A stretch of 64,000 nucleotides of DNA from Raffaelea ambrosiae (lineage: Eukaryota; Ascomycota; Sordariomycetes; Ophiostomatales; Ophiostomataceae). The position numbers were made by a program, and so were the translations under genes. Every line of letters begins with the position of its first letter. Positions within the stretch are counted from its first letter, which is position 1. Below, piece by piece: positions 33,450 to 45,215 of this stretch. The notes under the pieces were generated by a model. That model was not told the DNA's origin, searched no databases, and saw only the letters and a list, made by a program, of their open reading frames with translations. Location of the stretch: contig PCDI01000004.1 in the NCBI GenBank assembly GCA_002778195.1, forward strand, positions 3,632,226-3,696,225, in the 5' to 3' direction.

Positions 33450-35044
33450 CTAATAAGCATACCGAACACCTTGGCCTCCTGGCCGTTCCATTTTGCGGTT
33501 GTCGACGATAAGCCAGAATCTCATAGCCCACATACCTGCGATGCAGGCAACCCCAAATGCTGCATTGCTCGCCATTGCTGTCAGATATTTTGGACCATCA
33601 CTCTTGGGATAAAGGTATGCCGTGTATATGTATGACGCATTGGCAATCATGTTCACCATGGACAGGCTGACGGCTTTCTTTTCAGCAGTAGATCCAAGTG
33701 TTGCTGATACCCACCCCAAGATCATCGAGTTGACAGCGTATGCGCCACTAGCAAACAAGAAACACGACACGTAACGGGCAGCTGTGTTCACTGTGGCGCA
33801 CGAGATGATGAAGCCAACTATGGCCAATCCCATGCAGAAGGTTGTGTGCCACGTTCTCTCATTGTACTTTCCGGACGAGAGGCCCGCGGCATAGCCAAAG
33901 AATCCCGAGACAAGATACGGCGGGCATGTGAGAACAAGAGTTATCGTGTCATTGAACCCCAAAGACCCAACAACGGTGGGGAAAAAGTTGTTGAAGGAAC
34001 AAGCTGACAAGTGCATGTTCTGGATGAAACAGAAAAGCCAGAGACGCGGGTCACGCACTGCCTGCATGAATCCGGCCCGGCTTCCCTTGCTCTCCTCCAT
34101 GCCCACAGTGTCACGAACCATCCGATCGTGGGCCAGCTGTCGCTCTTCTGCAGTAAGCCATCGAGTGGTCAAGGGATTGTCAGCAAGAGTAAACATCCCA
34201 ACAATGGCCACAGCAACTGTCAACGCGCCCTCGATGATAAAAAGATACTGGTAGCCGTGAAGCCCATGAACTCCATCGATGGTATTGAAAATGGCGGCGG
34301 CTATAAGACCAGCAAATGAGGTTGCAAAAATGTTGCCCATATAAAGGATGGAAATACGCGTGGCAATTTCTTTCCGTGTGTAGAAAATCGAGAGCATGTA
34401 AATTGCACCCGGGTAGAAGGGAGCTTCGGCCACCCCGAGGAAAAAGCGAGTGAGAACGAGGCCTTTATAATCACGAGCGAGAGCGGTACAAGCCGAGATG
34501 ATGGCCCATATAATCATCCAGGCGGAGACGTAGAGGGAGGGTCTGACTTTCTTCGAGGCCATAATCATGTTGGACGGAACTTGCATCAACAAGTAGCTGG
34601 GAAAACAAATCCACTATTGTTAGATTCTGCTGTTTATGTTGAATTTCGTCGGACCACGTACCCAACAAAAAGAATCGAAATGCATGTGTTGTACTCGGAG
34701 CCTTTCAGCTCGAGGTCGTCCTCGAGTCCGTTCAGTCGTGCTTGTGGGAGGGCATTTCGGTCCAGCTAGGGCGAAGACGCAAAATGCCAATGCTGTCAGT
34801 AACTGCGACAGAGACGTCGCACATGGAACGGGATACTCACGTAGTTGAGAAAATACATGCACCACAAGGTTGGCATGATGTGCCAGTCAAGCTTCCTAAC
34901 TAGACCAATCTCTTCTCTGCTGGTTTTCGCAACAGCCCCAGAATAGTCCCCCTGTCTCCCGGACTCGACATCTTTTGCATCTTCCAGTGGTTCCTCGACA
35001 AAATTCTCCAACGGTTTGGACTCGACCCCGTGTGAGATAGTCAT
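33450..35044 (-). CDS. MFS permease of the Dal5/anion:cation symporter family
   Basis: Three minus-strand exons: 34841-35044, 34662-34765 and 33450-34596, about 484 residues. Joining exons 1 and 2 rebuilds the first helix region WCMYFLNYLDRNALPQARL, and exons 2 and 3 give the second helix (FVGYLLMQVPSNM), both signature blocks of the Dal5 family. About 12 helices are present. Members import allantoate, nicotinate, pantothenate, biotin or other organic anions with protons across the plasma membrane. Given the XanA-like enzymes in the window, a purine-derived substrate is attractive but unproven. It shares an 882-bp divergent promoter with a tartrate/D-malate dehydrogenase, so a hydroxy acid is an equal candidate. 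Confidence 0.9.
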
Positions 35045-35926
35045 TATAGACGTGTTTCGGCACTCGGTAGATATGTTATGAGAAATAGAGAATGAGTTGC
35101 AGTTGTGACAATCAAAGACACAAGGTAGAGGGCTTTATAACGAAAATGAGATCAAGCATAAGAGAGATAGAGACGAAAACAAACAGCCGGGGCTGCTTTA
35201 TACCCAAAGTCTCAAGCCTTGGGTCCCGTCGTGCCCCCCATGGGGACGAGAATCCGGGGAAGGAGGGGACGAGACCAGTGGAACCAGATAGCCAAGCCAT
35301 TAGTGGCTTGTGGACAAAGGTAATACCGCCTTCTAACCACTTCTGAATCCCGCTGTAGCATGCTCCTTGCTTCATCTCGGCGTAAAGGAGAGTGTCTAGG
35401 CACCGCCGTTTGAAAGAATGCAGAACAGGCGTAGTTTATTTTTACAAAGGAGGTTATATTTGCTTTCAAGCCCCCACGCAGTCACATACACTCGAGCACA
35501 ATGAATTGGCATTGGGTTTGTGGAGAGAAGTTTTGTGTCATGTGGGGAATACTTGGGAGAATTGTGTAAGTGAATGGGGGCTCTTATATCCTCTGTCCAG
35601 TCATGATCTTGAAGCTGGGAGTTTGTGTGTCTGCGGCCATCACGCCATTGCAACTGAGCTATCATATGACGGCGACCGGCTCCAATTCTTTGCTCCTCTT
35701 TATGTGGGCTTGCTCAATACCGCGGTGTTTTCTTTGTCCGGCCTAGTCGGCGAATCCCCACTTCAATGACCTACAACCCTGGGTGCATTTCTATGTTTTG
35801 TTTCAAGCTTCACACTCTTCACTGCTTCCCACCAGCATTTAATAAGAACATCTTCTCGTCACGCCGCTCGGCCGATAAGGACATTTCTAGCCCGAAGTAC
35901 GTGTCTTGGACAACCAGCCTCTCACA
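35045..35926. promoter_or_regulatory. Divergent promoter, Dal5-like permease / dehydrogenase
   Basis: An 882-bp gap. It holds TCGGCCGA at 35868-35875 overlapping GATAAG at 35874-35879, only 50 bp upstream of the dehydrogenase ATG. No coding exon recognised. Confidence 0.55.
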
Positions 35927-37181
35927 ATGTCGCCAGTTGCTGTCTCGGGCAAGAAGTCGTACAGCATCGCCTCAATGGGTGCCGATGGCATCGGCCCCGA
36001 GGTTATTGCTGCTGGCGTGGAGGTACTGAAGGTGCTGGCAGAAGCTTCTCAGTCCTTTGACCTGGAGTTCACCAACTACGACTGGAGCTCCGAGACATAC
36101 AAGAAGACCGGCCGGTACATTCCGGAAGGCGGCCTGGAGCAGCTGAAGAAGCATGACGCCATCCTCTTTGGCGCTGTGGGAGCACCCGGTAAGATAAAAC
36201 GGCTGGCTATTTCGAGCGAGCCGGGCTGACCGTGTCAGATGTTCCCGACCACATCTCTCTCTGGGGCCTTCGCCTAGCCATCTGCCAGCCGTTCCAGCAA
36301 TACGCCAATGTCCGCCCCACACGAATCCTCCGCGGCACCCAGTCTCCTCTGAGAAATTGCAAGACGGGCGACCTTGACTGGGTGATCATCCGCGAGAACA
36401 GCGAAGGCGAGTATGCCGGACAGGGTGGGCGATCGCATCGCGGCAAGCCGTGGGAGGTGGCTACGGAGGTGGCCATCTTTTCGAGGCACGGAGTTGAGCG
36501 CCTGATGCGCTTCGCCTTTGAGACGGCCCAGTCGCGTCCACGCAAGCTCTTGACGGTCGTGACCAAAAGTAACGCGCAAAGAAACGGCATGGTTCTGTGG
36601 GACGAGGTGGCGGTCGAAGTGGCCAAGGATTTTCCGGATGTGACCGTCGACAAGATGCTGGTGGATGCCATGACCACGCGAATGGTGCTGAAGCCCGAGA
36701 CGATTGACACGATCGTTGCTACCAACTTGGTATGTTTGCCTCTGGAACACTGCCTGCATTGTCTCTGGAAGTGGGTTTTCTGTTTTCTGACAGCCACTAT
36801 TAGCACGCCGACATTCTCTCGGACCTCGCCGCTGCCCTTGCTGGCTCTATTGGGATTGCTCCCACAAGCAACCTCGACCCCACGCGGGAAAACCCGTCCA
36901 TGTTCGAACCGATTCATGGTTCTGCCTTTGACATCACCGGAAAAGGCATTGCTAATCCCGTGGCCACTTTTTGGACGGCCGCCGAAATGCTGGCCTGGCT
37001 TGGCGAGGCGGATGCTGCGAAGCAGCTGATGGAGGCCGTCGAAAATGTTTCTGCTGCAGGCATTGCGACCCCGGATCTCGGAGGGACAGCGAAGACCGCC
37101 GATGTTACTGCAGCTGTGGTGGCGGAAATCATGGCGACGGCTGCTAGGAAAGCCAACGGGAAGACTGCGAACGACGACTGA
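35927..37181 (+). CDS. Tartrate/D-malate dehydrogenase (isopropylmalate dehydrogenase family)
   Basis: Three exons: 35927-36188, 36239-36729 and 36804-37181, about 376 residues. It is a beta-decarboxylating dehydrogenase: GADGIGPEV near the N-terminus, the IRENSEGEYAG substrate loop, VDAMTTRMV and ADILSDLAAALAGSIGIAPTSNL metal-site helices, and EPIHGSAFDITGKGIANP nucleotide loop. The pattern fits the TtuC/DmlA branch (tartrate or D-malate, NAD+, divalent metal) better than leucine biosynthesis. No mitochondrial presequence is evident. The neighbouring Dal5-like permease could supply the organic acid. The product would be a keto acid and CO2. Confidence 0.92.
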
Positions 37182-37872
37182 AATCAAGGGAAGTTCCGGG
37201 TATCGACGTGCTTCCGACACGGGCACAAGGCATTAAGGAAACCCCAGCATAACGATATTGCACACCCGAGAGATGAGATCTAGATGATGATATAGCACAG
37301 TCGCAAATGGGCGAAGCCGAAGTGTCTGACCATGATAAATACATATGTATCGTCTACGTCGATGGCGTCCCCCTCTCATGTGCCTCTGTAAGTTGGTATT
37401 TTGCTAAATGATGGATCCAAATGTGCCGAAAACACCGCATCGACTCGAAAAGCTGTTGATTACGCCACCGTCTCCACAAATTTGTCGAGCAGATGGTGAT
37501 CAGTTCTGAACAGCCCTAGATCAAGGCTCGAAAATTGCGTGTCGTAAATACTGGACGGTACAGCGTCGGCTTCTGATGTGCTTATTTTACTGTCTCCGCT
37601 TTCCGGCGTACCCGAAATTTGTATGACTTCACGCCCAGTATGCCGGACTGGGGTTGTCTGGGACATTGCTGTACCATTTTGATTCGGACGAACCCCATGC
37701 CGAGGGCTTGTCTAACTGCCAGCAATGGGTTGAGAGGTCGGGGATGGTTCGGTTGCTGTCGGACAGTCCGAGGGTGCGGGAAGCGAGCAATCGCCGGGGA
37801 CTTGTGGGGAGGCACACGGCTGCAGTGTGAATGTTTTCGTGCGTAGGATTCCTGGCTTTCTACAGGACTTGT
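37182..37872. other. Intergenic gap, 691 bp
   Basis: It lies between the dehydrogenase stop (plus) and the 3' end of the Gfo/Idh/MocA pseudogene (minus). On the minus strand about 37460-37735 is open and could be a last exon (DTQFSSLDLGLFRTDHHLLDKF), but no upstream exon or start was found, so no gene is called. Confidence 0.4.
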
Positions 37873-39052
37873 TCAAGGCCCAGGGGGAAGGAAGCCTGAT
37901 GGCTGCTTCTGTTCATTGCCCCATTTCTTGTTGTGCTCGGGGTATTTGTCCATCATCGTCTTAAACAGTTTGAGATCCTCTGTATCATCCACTGCAGTGG
38001 TTTTGAATTCCTTTCCGGTGGTGATGCACGTGTGCAGATCTTTCAGCTCTGCCGTGTAAGCGTCTTCGTATGAGGTCTCCAGAGATCTGTGACATTTCTC
38101 CCGCAAGTCGTTCAGCTCGTCAGCCTCCACAGCTATGCCGAGGCCCTTGACAAATGGCGTGTCGTAGCAGATCCTGACGGCTTTCTTCTCGCCAAAGACA
38201 GCCACCTCGGAGTCAAAGCGTGGCACACTGTCAATGCCAGACTCGTACACCACCGCGTAGCGGTCCTGGGTCCCACTTCGGTTCCGGTAGTCAAACATGG
38301 CTGTGTACCAGCGCGCATTGTCAGTGGACGCGAGAACAGCTTCCGGAAGCCCGGCCAAAACGTCGCGCATCAAACTCAGCCCATGGCTACCGAGGGTGGC
38401 GAGGAGGCAGCAGTACTCCACCTGCGCTGCGCTGAGCTGGTCGACAGATACTCCCCACGCTTCCGACAGCAGGAGCCCTAGGCGACTCTCTCGATCTACC
38501 CCTGCGTCGGACGGAACATCATCGAACTATTTTGCCGGGTATGCGCCAGACTGGCTAACGAAGTAGGAATTGGGGCCAATGATGTCGCGTATCCGGGCGT
38601 ATTTGATAGTCTCTATGGTAGACACCTCCCTTTTGTATGCCTCCAAGCTGGCAGCATAACGCCGCATGTATCCGACAAACACGGGCGCCATTGGGGGCCA
38701 CCTTTTCTGCCTCGATTATCTTCTGGGCCGACTTCAGACTGAGCGTGATCGGCTTCTCGACGAAGACGTTATTTCCTACCAGCAGGGCTGCAGTGGCGTA
38801 TGGCTCATGGAATTCGTCAGATGTCAATACGAATACAACATCGATATCCTTGTCGTCCAATATGTCGCCTGCGTTGGTGGTAGCCCTGGGGATATGGAAC
38901 TTGGCGGCGCAATGATTTGCCGTTTTGCGGGAGACGTCGCAGATCGTTCTGACTTCGAACAGGTGGGACAGAAGCAGCAGGACTGGAAGATGGACAACCA
39001 GCGCAACGTCGCCCCCGCCAAGAACACCGATCTTGAGAGTCTTTTCTGGCAT
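37873..39052 (-). pseudogene. Gfo/Idh/MocA-family oxidoreductase, broken
   Basis: The N-terminal Rossmann part starts at the ATG at 39052 (KIGVLGGGDVALVVHLPVL) and includes the family strip VFVEKPITLSLKSAQ. Reading then needs a frame change near 38680-38690, after APNGA, to continue as VFVGYMRRYAASLEAYK. An in-frame TAG stop follows at 38527-38529 (AYPAK then stop then FDDVPSDAG). Beyond it the frame is open to the normal end at 37873. No GT-AG intron removes either lesion without deleting conserved residues. An intact protein would be about 390 residues, an NAD(P)-dependent sugar or inositol-type dehydrogenase. It is called a recent pseudogene; assembly error at both sites is the alternative. 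Confidence 0.75.
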
Positions 39053-39566
39053 CTTTGGTCCTTGGAATGGTCAGAGAGAGACAACAAATGGGGTGTGTTT
39101 ATTTCTTTGCTGTATTTACAGGTCCCACGACAGTCTGGTGGTTTTTGTCTTGCGAATAGGTAAACATAACACGAGCAAAGAGAGCAGGGTTTACGGGGTT
39201 CCAAACCGAGGTTGGCAAGCATTTGCAGGTACTCCGAATTTGGAAGTGCCCGACTTGGTGGCTGTTGTTATCCGGGGGAAACAAACCCGGGGCATTGTTG
39301 ATCATACCGAATGCAGACGTGCATTTCTGGAATCTGGGGTGCTTGTGCGGGGAGGCCGTAAGGAGAAGCGGAGACCCACCCCCAGAAGACTCAAGCTGAA
39401 CGACCAAAGCAAAGCAGACGTCACTTTATAAGAGCTGTAAGATGTCTGTCGGGACATTGACATCCATCATCCAATCCGCTTGCGGTTGCTTCTGTCATTT
39501 TTTACAGATTCTGCACACCTTGGTGATATCCGGATTGCATCTGTGGCCACGATAACTTTCAAAACT
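39053..39566. other. Intergenic gap, 514 bp
   Basis: Divergent spacer between the pseudogene start (minus) and the sugar transporter start (plus). No motif or gene recognised. Confidence 0.55.
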
Positions 39567-41191
39567 ATGGGCAGCTTCAAGTTCGACTGGCGCTCCCACA
39601 AATGGGCTCTTCTCTACTGCGCCATCTCTTCCATTGGAGCCCTCTGCTATGGCTACGACAACACCTATTAGTAGGACTGTCTTCAGCCCCATTCTTCTAC
39701 TTGTGTAAAGCTTCTCACATGCCTAACGCATTCTCGCATTACTATAGTAACGGCGTGCTCGCCATGCAAGAGTTCAAAAACGACTTTGGAAACCATTATG
39801 AAGACGGAGCGAGGGCGCTTGCTACTTCATTCCAAGCTCTGACGGCATCATCCATCTACATCGGCGATCTTCTCGGGGCACTGGTAGCAGCTCCCATCAA
39901 CGACCGCTGGGGACGGAAGGCTGTGTTTTGGTTCGCGTCACTGTGCATCCTGGGTGGAGGCATTGCTCAAGTCGCAGACACCCACATCGAGGGAGTCATC
40001 GTCTTTGGGCGAATTCTAATCGGCCTCGGCGTGGGACAGTTCACCGTCACCTCCCTGCTGTACATGGGCGAGGTGGCGCCGACCGCCATTCGAGGTCCGA
40101 TTCTCATGATGTTTCAATTTCTCCAGTCGTGGTCGCAGCTTGTTGCTTCTGGGATCAATCAAGGGACGCAATCCATCCACAGCTCCTTGGCATACAAGCT
40201 TCCCATGGGTGGCCTGATTATCTTGCCCCTGCTCATGTTTGCTGGGCTGCCGTTCATTCCCGAGAGTCCCGTGTGGTACATGCTGCACAATCGAAAGGAG
40301 GAAGCCGAACGGTCCCTACGGAAGATCAACCGGAGCCAGCCGACATACGACTCCACCGGTGACATGCTTGCTCTGGAGGAGATGAAGGAGATCGAAGAAC
40401 GCAACATGGAAGTGTCATCCTGGAAGACGGTAGCAACCGACCCAAACGAGCGCAGGAAGGTCATCTACTCCGCCGGTGCCATGTTCTCGCAACAGATATG
40501 TGGTATATTGTTCTTTTACGTTTACGGCGTTGTCTTTGCACAGGCCATCGGCATGAACGACCCATTCTTGATTCAATTGATCACCAACATTGTTCAGATT
40601 TTCGCGGTTGGTGCTTCGGTGATGACAGCCAACAAAGTACCCCGCCGGATGAATCTATTCGTCACAAACGGCATGATGCTTGTTGCTTACATAGTCATTG
40701 GTGGCCTCGGGACGGAGAAGAACTTGTCGCTCGGATCCAAATATGTCATTGTTGTCTTTTCCTTCGTGGTTGTTGTCGGTTTCAACTTTGGTCTCGGTCC
40801 GCTGGCGTATACCATCGCCCGTGAGATGGCTGTCGGAACAAACCAGAACAAGATCATGTCCCTGTCCATTGTTGTGTTTTACTTTACGACCTGGGCTGTC
40901 TCTTTCACGGCGCCGTACATGTACTATGATGCCGGCCTGGGGCCGATGTTGGGGTTTGTATATGCAGGCACGACGCTGCTAGCCATGGCATGGACTTGGT
41001 TTTGCGTGGGCGAGACATCTGGCAGGTCCAATCTGGAGATCTCTATGTTTTTTGCTCTGAGAGTCCCACCTCGGAAGTGGAGAAGCCATGTTTTCCACGA
41101 CCGTGATATTGGGATTGCAGTTGAGGACAAGGGGGTGCTAGGCGAATCTGCAGGCGGAGCTGCCCAGCTGGAACACAGGGAGTCTGCGTGA
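39567..41191 (+). CDS. MFS sugar transporter
   Basis: Two exons: 39567-39670 and 39748-41191, about 515 residues. The splice rebuilds GALCYGYDNTYYNGVLAMQEF at helix 1. Sugar-porter signatures follow: the NDRWGRKAVFW loop between helices 2 and 3, GRILIGLGVGQFT, PESPVWYMLHNRKEEAERSL after helix 6 and GETSGRSNLEI after helix 12. It is a plasma-membrane monosaccharide or oligosaccharide:H+ symporter of unknown specificity. It stands next to a broken sugar-type Gfo/Idh/MocA dehydrogenase in divergent orientation, suggesting a former sugar or polyol catabolic pair. Confidence 0.93.
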
Positions 41192-41427
41192 GCTTTTGAA
41201 GGTACTAGGAGCAGCGTTTCTGAGTGGTTTAGCCAGCGCGTAGCAGAACAGTTATTGCCCAGCTCCAACGAAGGAGAAGGGGTAAGTATGCATAGCGAGA
41301 AGATATGCGCGAGACACCATTGGACACCATTGGGAACTTGGAATTGCCAAGAGCATTCTCAATAACAGAAGTCGAGGGCAAGGCGTCCTCTGTGCTGGCA
41401 CTGCTCACATGATGGATTGCTCTGTAT
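41192..41427. other. Convergent 3' gap, 236 bp
   Basis: Short spacer between the transporter stop and the permease stop. Nothing recognised. Confidence 0.5.
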
Positions 41428-43125
41428 TTACTCCTCCCCTATTCTCTTGGGCATAGTGCATTTGTGCCTCGCCTTAAGAAACCACCAGGCCACCTGCAGC
41501 AGGGTCAGGCCGCCCCAGATGAGACTGGAATAGTTCATTGTGTCCGCATCGGTTGGGAGAAAGGACGGGAAGCTGTATATCACAAACCACACCAACATGT
41601 ATCCGCAAGCCCACCCGTGCACCAGCCACCCGAGGACGCCGCGCATGAAGAACGGGCCCCGTTTGAACCCAGGGTTGTTGCGGTGCAACAGATACGGGAT
41701 AGATGCGGCCATGTAGGAGGACGACGAGTGCAGAACAAAGCTGTTGACAAAGGCATTGAAGGCGGTGCTGCTCCCCAGCTGGATGCAGCCCAAGATGGTG
41801 ACAAAAGTGGCGCAGGCCAGGGTCGAGTACAGCGGAACGTGCTGGGTACTGCTGACATGTCCCACCTTGTCCGCAAAAGGCGTGGCCCCGATGCGTGCGA
41901 GCGTCCACAGGGTGCGGCCACACGTCACGTACACCCCAACCGTGCAGACGAGCACGGGCAGAAGAATCACCACCAGCAGGCCGGCCGTCCCAGATGCGGA
42001 TCCTGTGGCCTGCCGGTAGACGGCGGCAATGGGGAAATAGACGTCCGCCAGAGCGGCGTAGTCGTTGATGGAGTAGAGGATGGCGACCAGGTAGACGAAG
42101 CCCGTAATGAAACCCAGGGCAAACTGGAGGGCGGTGGCCTTGGGCACGTTGATCTCTGGGTGCGGGATCTCCTCGGCCAGATGGGACGTGATGTCGGGGG
42201 TGCCCATGGCGAAAGCACCGTTGAGCATGCCTGCGACAAAGACGAAGCCACTGGGGTAGCCAATGTCGGCTTGCCAGTCGGCCCAGACGGTGTTCGTGGA
42301 TGCAAAGTCAGAACGCTTGCCGACCATGGAAAGACACACGACGACGGTGATAATGGCGCCGCTGACGATCAGGACCAGGCCGGCAATGTTGATTGCGGGA
42401 ATGGACCGGTTCGCCAGGCACACGATAGCACACGCCAGCCACGTAATGAGCAGGTAACAGATGAAGCTGTGCCTATGTTGGCGAAACAACACAAAAACGT
42501 CAGCAGGCAACTCGGATCACGTCAAGAAGTATATCGTCTCGTTTGGACGGACCATGGCTTTGCCACATAGTCGGGATGCAGCACAGCGTAGATCTGGATG
42601 CAAATGCTGGCTGGAGACCACGTTAATTTCTACCCATTTCGTGCGCATCGCAGATAGACAAGCAGCCGCACCAGATATGCTGGACATGGAGGCCTCTCCA
42701 AAAATCCATGCCAAAGTGTTCCACCACCCGGCAAAGTACCCCAGCATCCGTCCGTGTCTGGGCCCCCCAAGGACCGAGGACCACAGCAGTACAGCGGACG
42801 ACGAAGGTAGCGCAGAAGCCATCTCGGCAATCACGGCCGCGACGCAGAAATAGCAAAACGACGCCGCAATGAATTCATAGAGGACACCAGGGGCCCCGCC
42901 GTTGGAGATGGACGCCAGCAGGGAGCCGCCCAGAGCCGGCCAAACATTGCCGGTCACGAGGCCAATGCCAGCAAGCGAGATGAGGCTGAAGTTCTTCTCG
43001 AGGTTGCCCGCGTTGTCGACGACATGGCCAGCCTCGATATCCGGTGACGTGGAGGTGTGGCTGTCCGGGGGGAGTGCGTCGCCGGCGGCACGCTTCACCT
43101 CGGAGAGGGCCGTGTCCATGGCCAT
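41428..43125 (-). CDS. APC-superfamily amino acid/GABA/choline permease
   Basis: Three minus-strand exons: 42672-43125, 42553-42610 and 41428-42472, about 518 residues. The 58-nt middle exon gives SICIQIYAVLHPDYVAKP and joins to WHSFICYLLITWL, matching the family. Helix 1 has the unwound segment FSLISLAGIGLVTGNVWPALGGSL, and GWWNTLAWIFGEAS marks helix 3. Fungal relatives import GABA, choline, polyamines or amino acids with protons across the plasma membrane. It lies downstream of an agmatinase on the same strand, so an amine substrate is plausible. GATAAG on the minus strand about 260 bp upstream (43385-43390) fits nitrogen control. The borders of the middle exon are the least certain. Confidence 0.87.
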
Positions 43126-43842
43126 GGGAGAGTAACGAAAGACCAGAGGATAGCTGCAGTGTGCGATTGTGGAGGGACGCGAGCTACGAGTACACAGCAA
43201 CGCGGTCCGATGCACAGGCTGGCACTACCCTTGGCCGAGCCTGCACCCGGTATATATGGGAGACCTTCAGCATGTCTGTTTCAGATAGCCAGTGCTGCTC
43301 TGCCCACCGTTCGGCTATCTGAACCCGTCAAGTGCAAATGGGTGTCGTGGATATCAGCATAGGTCAAGATCGAAGGCCTGTGCTCTTATCTTGTCAGATG
43401 TCGCTCGCAGCGCTAGCCATCCCGGCAACTGGTTGGAGATAGTAGCCATTGACGGGGGACGTGCTAGGACCGAAAGGGGAATGTATAGCCTACGGATCCA
43501 GACTCCTACAACAGCACGACCATCGAGGGGCAAGCTACGTGATACGTCATACAACGTTTCCCTGGCTTCGAGCGTCTTCAATGACGGCAATCAATGTGCA
43601 CCTCACTCTGTGCATTAGAGCAACGGCACACAACATCTTTATTCACTCTACGCAGTATCGTTGGTGAAGCACAAAGAACGAGTCATGGCGTCGAATTGAG
43701 CATTAAAATTAGAACTTCTTCATTCATTTACTAAAAACAAGGTCTTTGTCATTGCCCGGTTGAAACCATGCGTTATCAAGAGTACTCTAAAGTGTACTGT
43801 TGCAGCAAGAACAAATAGTAAACAGAGAGCACAGTGCATGTT
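43126..43842. promoter_or_regulatory. Permease upstream region, 717 bp
   Basis: Promoter of the permease (minus) and 3' flank of agmatinase 2 (minus). It contains GATAAG on the minus strand (CTTATC 43385-43390). No gene recognised. Confidence 0.5.
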
Positions 43843-45215
43843 CTAGTCACTGGCAGCCAGATGGTTCTTGACAAGTGAAGTGATAATCTGGCAAGCTAGG
43901 TTAGCCTGGGAAGAATGTGTTGAGAAGAGCAGAGCCTGCACTCACCTCGAAGCTCATTTCAGCAGCCGTGATTCCAGTAATCTCGGCCTGGTCCAGGGAT
44001 GGCAGAACCTCAACAACGTCTGCCGCGACGATGTTCAGACCCTTGAGGCCATCTATGATTATCTCAATGATCTCTCGGGGCGCCCAGCCACCGGAGGCAG
44101 GGCCAGCCGTGCCGGGGGCAAATGCGGGATCCAGTACGTCCACATCCAGAGAGAGGTAGACGGGCGTGTCATGAGGCACCGCGGCACGGATTCCATCAAT
44201 GACGCCCTGTAGTCCGTTTTCTTTGACCATGGCCCAGGCAGGGATGATGGCGAAGCCCATTTTCGTGTCGAGGTCGATGTCGGCGGACGAGTCGAGCGTG
44301 CTTCGGATGCCGGCATGCACCGACGTCTGCGTCAGGAGGCCCTCCATACCAGCCCAATAGTAGGGCGTGCCGTCGGCGACCTCGGCCTGCTTGCTGGGGG
44401 TGCCATTGGAGCCGGCAAAGACCTTGGGTGACCAGGTGTCGATGTGGGCATCGATGTGGATGGCCGACAGGGGGCCGTGAACCTTGTGTAGTGCCCGGAG
44501 GATGGGCAGAGAAATGCTGTGGTCGCCACCGAGGACAACAATCTGGGGATGCTTCTTGCCGGTCTGATAATGTTGGGAGGGCATGGAGAGATGAGTCTCG
44601 TGTCTAGTTCTGACCAAGTTGGGTTGCACTTACAATCTGGGACGAGACTCCTGCTTTGGATTCTGCGTCGACTTCACGGTTGATCAGGCGAGCATACCAT
44701 TCTTCCATCTGGGCGAAGGCCAAGGCATTGTCAAACGGCGAAATGGGGAAGTCCCCACAGTCCACAACAGAGATATTCTGAGCAAAGGGATCGATGTTCT
44801 GTCGGTAGTTGAAGGAACCCCTGTGATAGCCAGGTCAATACAACAGATCATGTTCGAATTTGAAATGCGAGAGCACGTACGCCAGGCGGGCTGCCCTCGA
44901 CCCCTGCCGGATGGCATTGGGACCAAACCGTGTGCCTGTTCGGAAAGATGTTGCTGTATCAAATGGAAAGCCGACCACCAGGATGTCGTCCACAGGACCC
45001 GTTTCAGTCAAACATTTGCGTGAAGGCAGCTGGAAATAGCTGGTGATACCCGTGAAAGCATAGTTGGCATTTGGCTCGAGGTCGAATTCTTCCTTTGCCT
45101 CTGAGGGCTTTCTCAACTCATTCTTAGACTGGCCAAGAGGCCACTGCGGTGAACTAGGGGCACCAAGTACCAGAGAAGCGAGTCCTGCGCCGAGAATGAC
45201 GGTATTGAGAATCAT
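43843..45215 (-). CDS. Secreted agmatinase (ureohydrolase family), copy 2
   Basis: Four minus-strand exons: 44881-45215, 44634-44820, 43946-44563 and 43843-43887, about 394 residues. The N-terminus MILNTVILGAGLASLVLGAP is a signal peptide with a likely cut after Gly-Ala. All metal motifs are kept: GGDHSISL, DAHIDTW and DVDVLDP. The last exon holds only 14 codons and a stop. Exon structure differs from copy 1 at 20997 and the two proteins differ widely, so this is not a recent duplication. It should make putrescine and urea from agmatine, or act on a related guanidino compound. An amine-type permease lies downstream on the same strand. Confidence 0.9.

Noticed and set aside
37460..37735. Minus-strand open frame that could be a last exon (ends DKFVETVA)
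   Set aside because: It has plausible protein-like composition and an acceptor near 37735, but no start codon, upstream exon or family match was found before the neighbouring pseudogene. Not called as a gene.
38505..38545. A 36-bp intron that would remove the TAG of the Gfo/Idh/MocA gene
   Set aside because: Too short for splicing, and it would delete the conserved SQSGAYP segment; it also does not mend the frameshift.
41464..42570. 368-codon plus-strand open frame opposite the permease
   Set aside because: Composition is His/Gln/Arg/Gly-rich and the minus strand encodes clear membrane helices; it is an antisense shadow.
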